DNA from: Apostichopus japonicus
Lineage: Eukaryota > Echinodermata > Holothuroidea > Aspidochirotida > Stichopodidae
Length of the DNA stretch: 64,000 nt
NCBI RefSeq assembly: GCF_037975245.1
Contig: NC_092579.1
Location: 15,324,178 to 15,388,177, forward strand
Direction: 5' to 3'
Below, one piece after another: positions 61,426 to 64,000 of this stretch (position 1 is its first letter; the number at the start of each line of letters is the position of its first letter). The notes below the pieces were generated by a model that was not told the origin of the DNA, did no database searches, and saw nothing but the letters and a program-made list of their open reading frames with translations. Made by a program: the position numbers and the translations under genes.

Positions 61426-64000
61426 CTGGGCATATAACCATATAACTGCATGCATTCTATCGACTCGATTTCTCTGATATGTTCATCTATAATGTTTTCT
61501 CTGTCATTACTTTGATTATTTAATTGAAGTAATTCTCACACTTTCTTATTCGATTGAAACCTTGTTTCAATTGAAATAAAAGTTAATTAATAGGAATTGA
61601 AAAAAAAAAATGGAAAGAAGATAGACCAATATATATGAATATTACACCACAATGCATGTAAAGATGTAAAGATACAAACATTATGATGCAGCTATATACC
61701 TATTCGTTATACAACTTGTGTGTAATCCGTCGAACCTGTTTTCCAATCCAGTCTAAAGCGTTCACCATACATCCATAGGAATATTAACAAGCGTGTACTA
61801 ATTTCCAGTATGACAAATTAACGAACATCCAACGTTATAATATTAAAGTTAACGACGTTAATACTCTATTTTTAATCGTAAGCAACTGTCACACGTACTG
61901 GTGCACACACAATATGAATAAACATTAGCAATCATAATTATGTCTATAGTTGGGTTGTTTTGTTTCTTTGTGTATTATTTGTTGTCTTCATTTTTGTCGC
62001 TCTCCATCTGTTAACGAATGCGCACACTTGATTTTGTTCCGTCACAGTGATATATTATAATCTAATCCGTGGGCTATACAACAACGAAATACATCGATGT
62101 ATGCACGAGATAAATCAACATAATTATTTTACTATATATAGGAACTATAAAATACATTCTATACATACATACCCAAGCACAGTATTGAAATAGCTCAAGT
62201 ATAGACAATAGACCTTATATACAGCGACACATTGTCATTATATATATTTTTTATGTTTTTGCTTTCTGTCATTAATCAGTTAATTCATTGTTTCAGATTG
62301 ATTTAATAGTTAGTTAACAATAATTTGCACTGGGCTGCACTAATATAGATTTGAAAACCTCGCAGGGCGATGGATGTTTGAGCTCGAACCGCACTTGATC
62401 CGCCCATATATACGCACGCCCATTAGCTAAATTGTTTAATACAAGGTTCCCCTTCATAAACGTACAAGCTTCTTTTTTTTGGAGCCTAAAGTCAGTTTTC
62501 TCTCCTATTGCGAGGGGAGGGGGAAGTGAAGGAGACTGTGCCCATCATATACCCCCCCCCCTCCTCTCCGTGGCTATGACCCTGATTCATTGGACGCATA
62601 GATCTGCCGCATCCTGCCATATATAGATTCACACACAGAAGAGCGTAAACTTTTTTTTTTTTTTGTCTTTTTACTCCACTGTTTTGACTATGGATTGGGG
62701 GTATTGGGTAAAGGAATAACAATATACAAATGTATGCGATGAATTCATGATGTAATAGGCTATATTTCAATGTTGAGGTAAAAAATTGATGTGGATTTTG
62801 AAGGTAAAAGAACGATTTTATCAATGATTAGGCTAAGATACCAAGATACCTTCATTGCAAAACAAAGCTTCAAATTGGCAACTTTCAAGATCTCAAAAAT
62901 GGTAACCGTAGGAACTGAGTGCAAATTCCACCCGGATGGTTAAAGTTGACCAAGAAGGATTTATTTTACGACGCTATGCAGCGATATATGCATGCGGGAG
63001 AATCCGAATGGGTTATAACTTACACCTCACGTCGGGTAGTTATTGCATTCCCTAGGGTGGGGAGGGGGGGGGGCACTGTATAAATCCTCCAGTTTCCAAA
63101 GATTAACAACTGCATAATTGGTATATATTATCAAATACCTTTAACAGGTACTGTACCGTTTGCTGCTTCAAATTAAGAGAAAGAGTATGAAAAAGAGTAT
63201 AAGTATGCACAGAGTATGGAAAGAGTATGGAAAGAGTATGGAAAGAGTATGCAAAGAGTATATGCAAAGAATATATGGAATGAGACTTACGCTACGATTT
63301 GTACACCAACCTGTCATTTTCTACCTTCAAGAGTTTAACATAAATTAGCAATGGTGCCATGGCCGTGGTTCTGAACATGAACTCGGCGCCTATTATAATA
63401 CACATACATTTTTAACTTATTTACCATAAGTACAAACAAATGTGTTCCATTTATTTAAAAAATAGCATTTTACGAAGTTGAAACATGTTTCGCAAGCTGG
63501 TAAGTTAATAAAACAAAAGGAGATTTGTAGATATATTCAGGTGAACAGAATGATGATATGTCATAAATTGAACACTGCCTACCGTGGTTTTGTATAACTT
63601 ATATAAGCAACCTATTCATGCTCGTGATCAGAGGCCTCATTCTAAACGTAAAGCCTTCTGCCAAAACAAACTCCACTTTTACTAACTGGAGTTATAGCAT
63701 ACACTTACGACACATGCACAAAATTTGCATGTAATGTCAAAACCAACATTTTGAGAATTCTAAAATGTCTTCTGAAATGTTAACGACTCAGATTTTATTG
63801 ATAATAATATTATAATAATAATATAATAATCAACAGTTATTTTTACGACGTTTAGGCGACCACAATGTGGGAGAAACCCGCAATGGCTTATGTATTACAA
63901 CTTACACGTCGGGTGGCTTCCAATTCAACATTTTAACTCAAATGTGGAATCTTTTCAGTTTAGAAAGTTATTTCAGATGGGAAAACCAACCTTACTATGA
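61426..64000. other. 3' UTR and flank of EFS3, then gene-free end
   Basis: The first ~200 bases differ from the EFS1 3' UTR at only one or two positions. Flank homology continues to ~63505. An AGAGTATGGAA-type short repeat lies at 63175-63270. From 63506 to the end there is no recognisable gene or repeat beyond ATA runs near 63805-63830. Confidence 0.7.
61917..61922 (+). terminator. EFS3 polyadenylation signal
   Basis: AATAAA ~490 bases after the stop, at the position equivalent to EFS1. Confidence 0.6.

Overview
The window is AT-rich, intron-rich animal DNA, probably from a marine invertebrate deuterostome; an echinoderm fits best. The grounds are a survivin gene and a cilium gene (CFAP184/CCDC96) with animal-type exon structure, and a dense load of CR1/L2-like LINEs, Penelope-like elements, hAT-type MITEs, SINEs and a foldback-like element. 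The taxon is inference; no rRNA or mitochondrial marker is present.

Layout. 1-3472: a compact element with ~1 kb near-identical terminal inverted repeats, 51-bp tandem repeats in each arm, and one C2H2 zinc-finger ORF. 3473-6150: gene-free flank with a degenerate minisatellite. 6154-9265 (+): BIRC5/survivin, four coding exons, LINE relic in intron 1. 9266-12917: convergent intergenic and 3' UTR sequence. 12979-23430 (-): CFAP184/CCDC96, ten coding exons, 615 aa. 23435-27600: gene-free flank with a LINE fragment and a block that reappears before the third EF-hand gene. 27607-61425 (+): three tandem copies of a small secreted EF-hand gene (called EFS1, EFS2, EFS3 here), each with nine exons, all introns phase 0. 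61426-64000: 3' flank of the last copy, with no further gene.

How it fits together. BIRC5 and CFAP184 are unrelated housekeeping or cilium genes in convergent orientation. The EF-hand array is the accessory region. EFS1 and EFS2 are nearly identical, from a recent ~10 kb tandem duplication. EFS3 is older and swollen by insertions: a LINE with a hAT element nested in it, Penelope fragments with hammerhead ribozymes, a U2-headed SINE, a tRNA-type SINE, a foldback MITE and long AT microsatellites. Because the copies align well, each insertion has an intact empty site in a paralogue, so target-site duplications can be read directly.

The strongest biological signal is that EFS3 differs from EFS1 far more in most of its exons than in adjoining introns and 3' UTR, and nearly all exon changes alter amino acids. 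Both calcium loops are kept. This is the pattern of accelerated exon evolution seen in some secreted effector families. Other points of interest are a SINE family with a U2 snRNA head, hammerhead ribozymes in Penelope relics, and the unusual zinc-finger protein of the long-inverted-repeat element.
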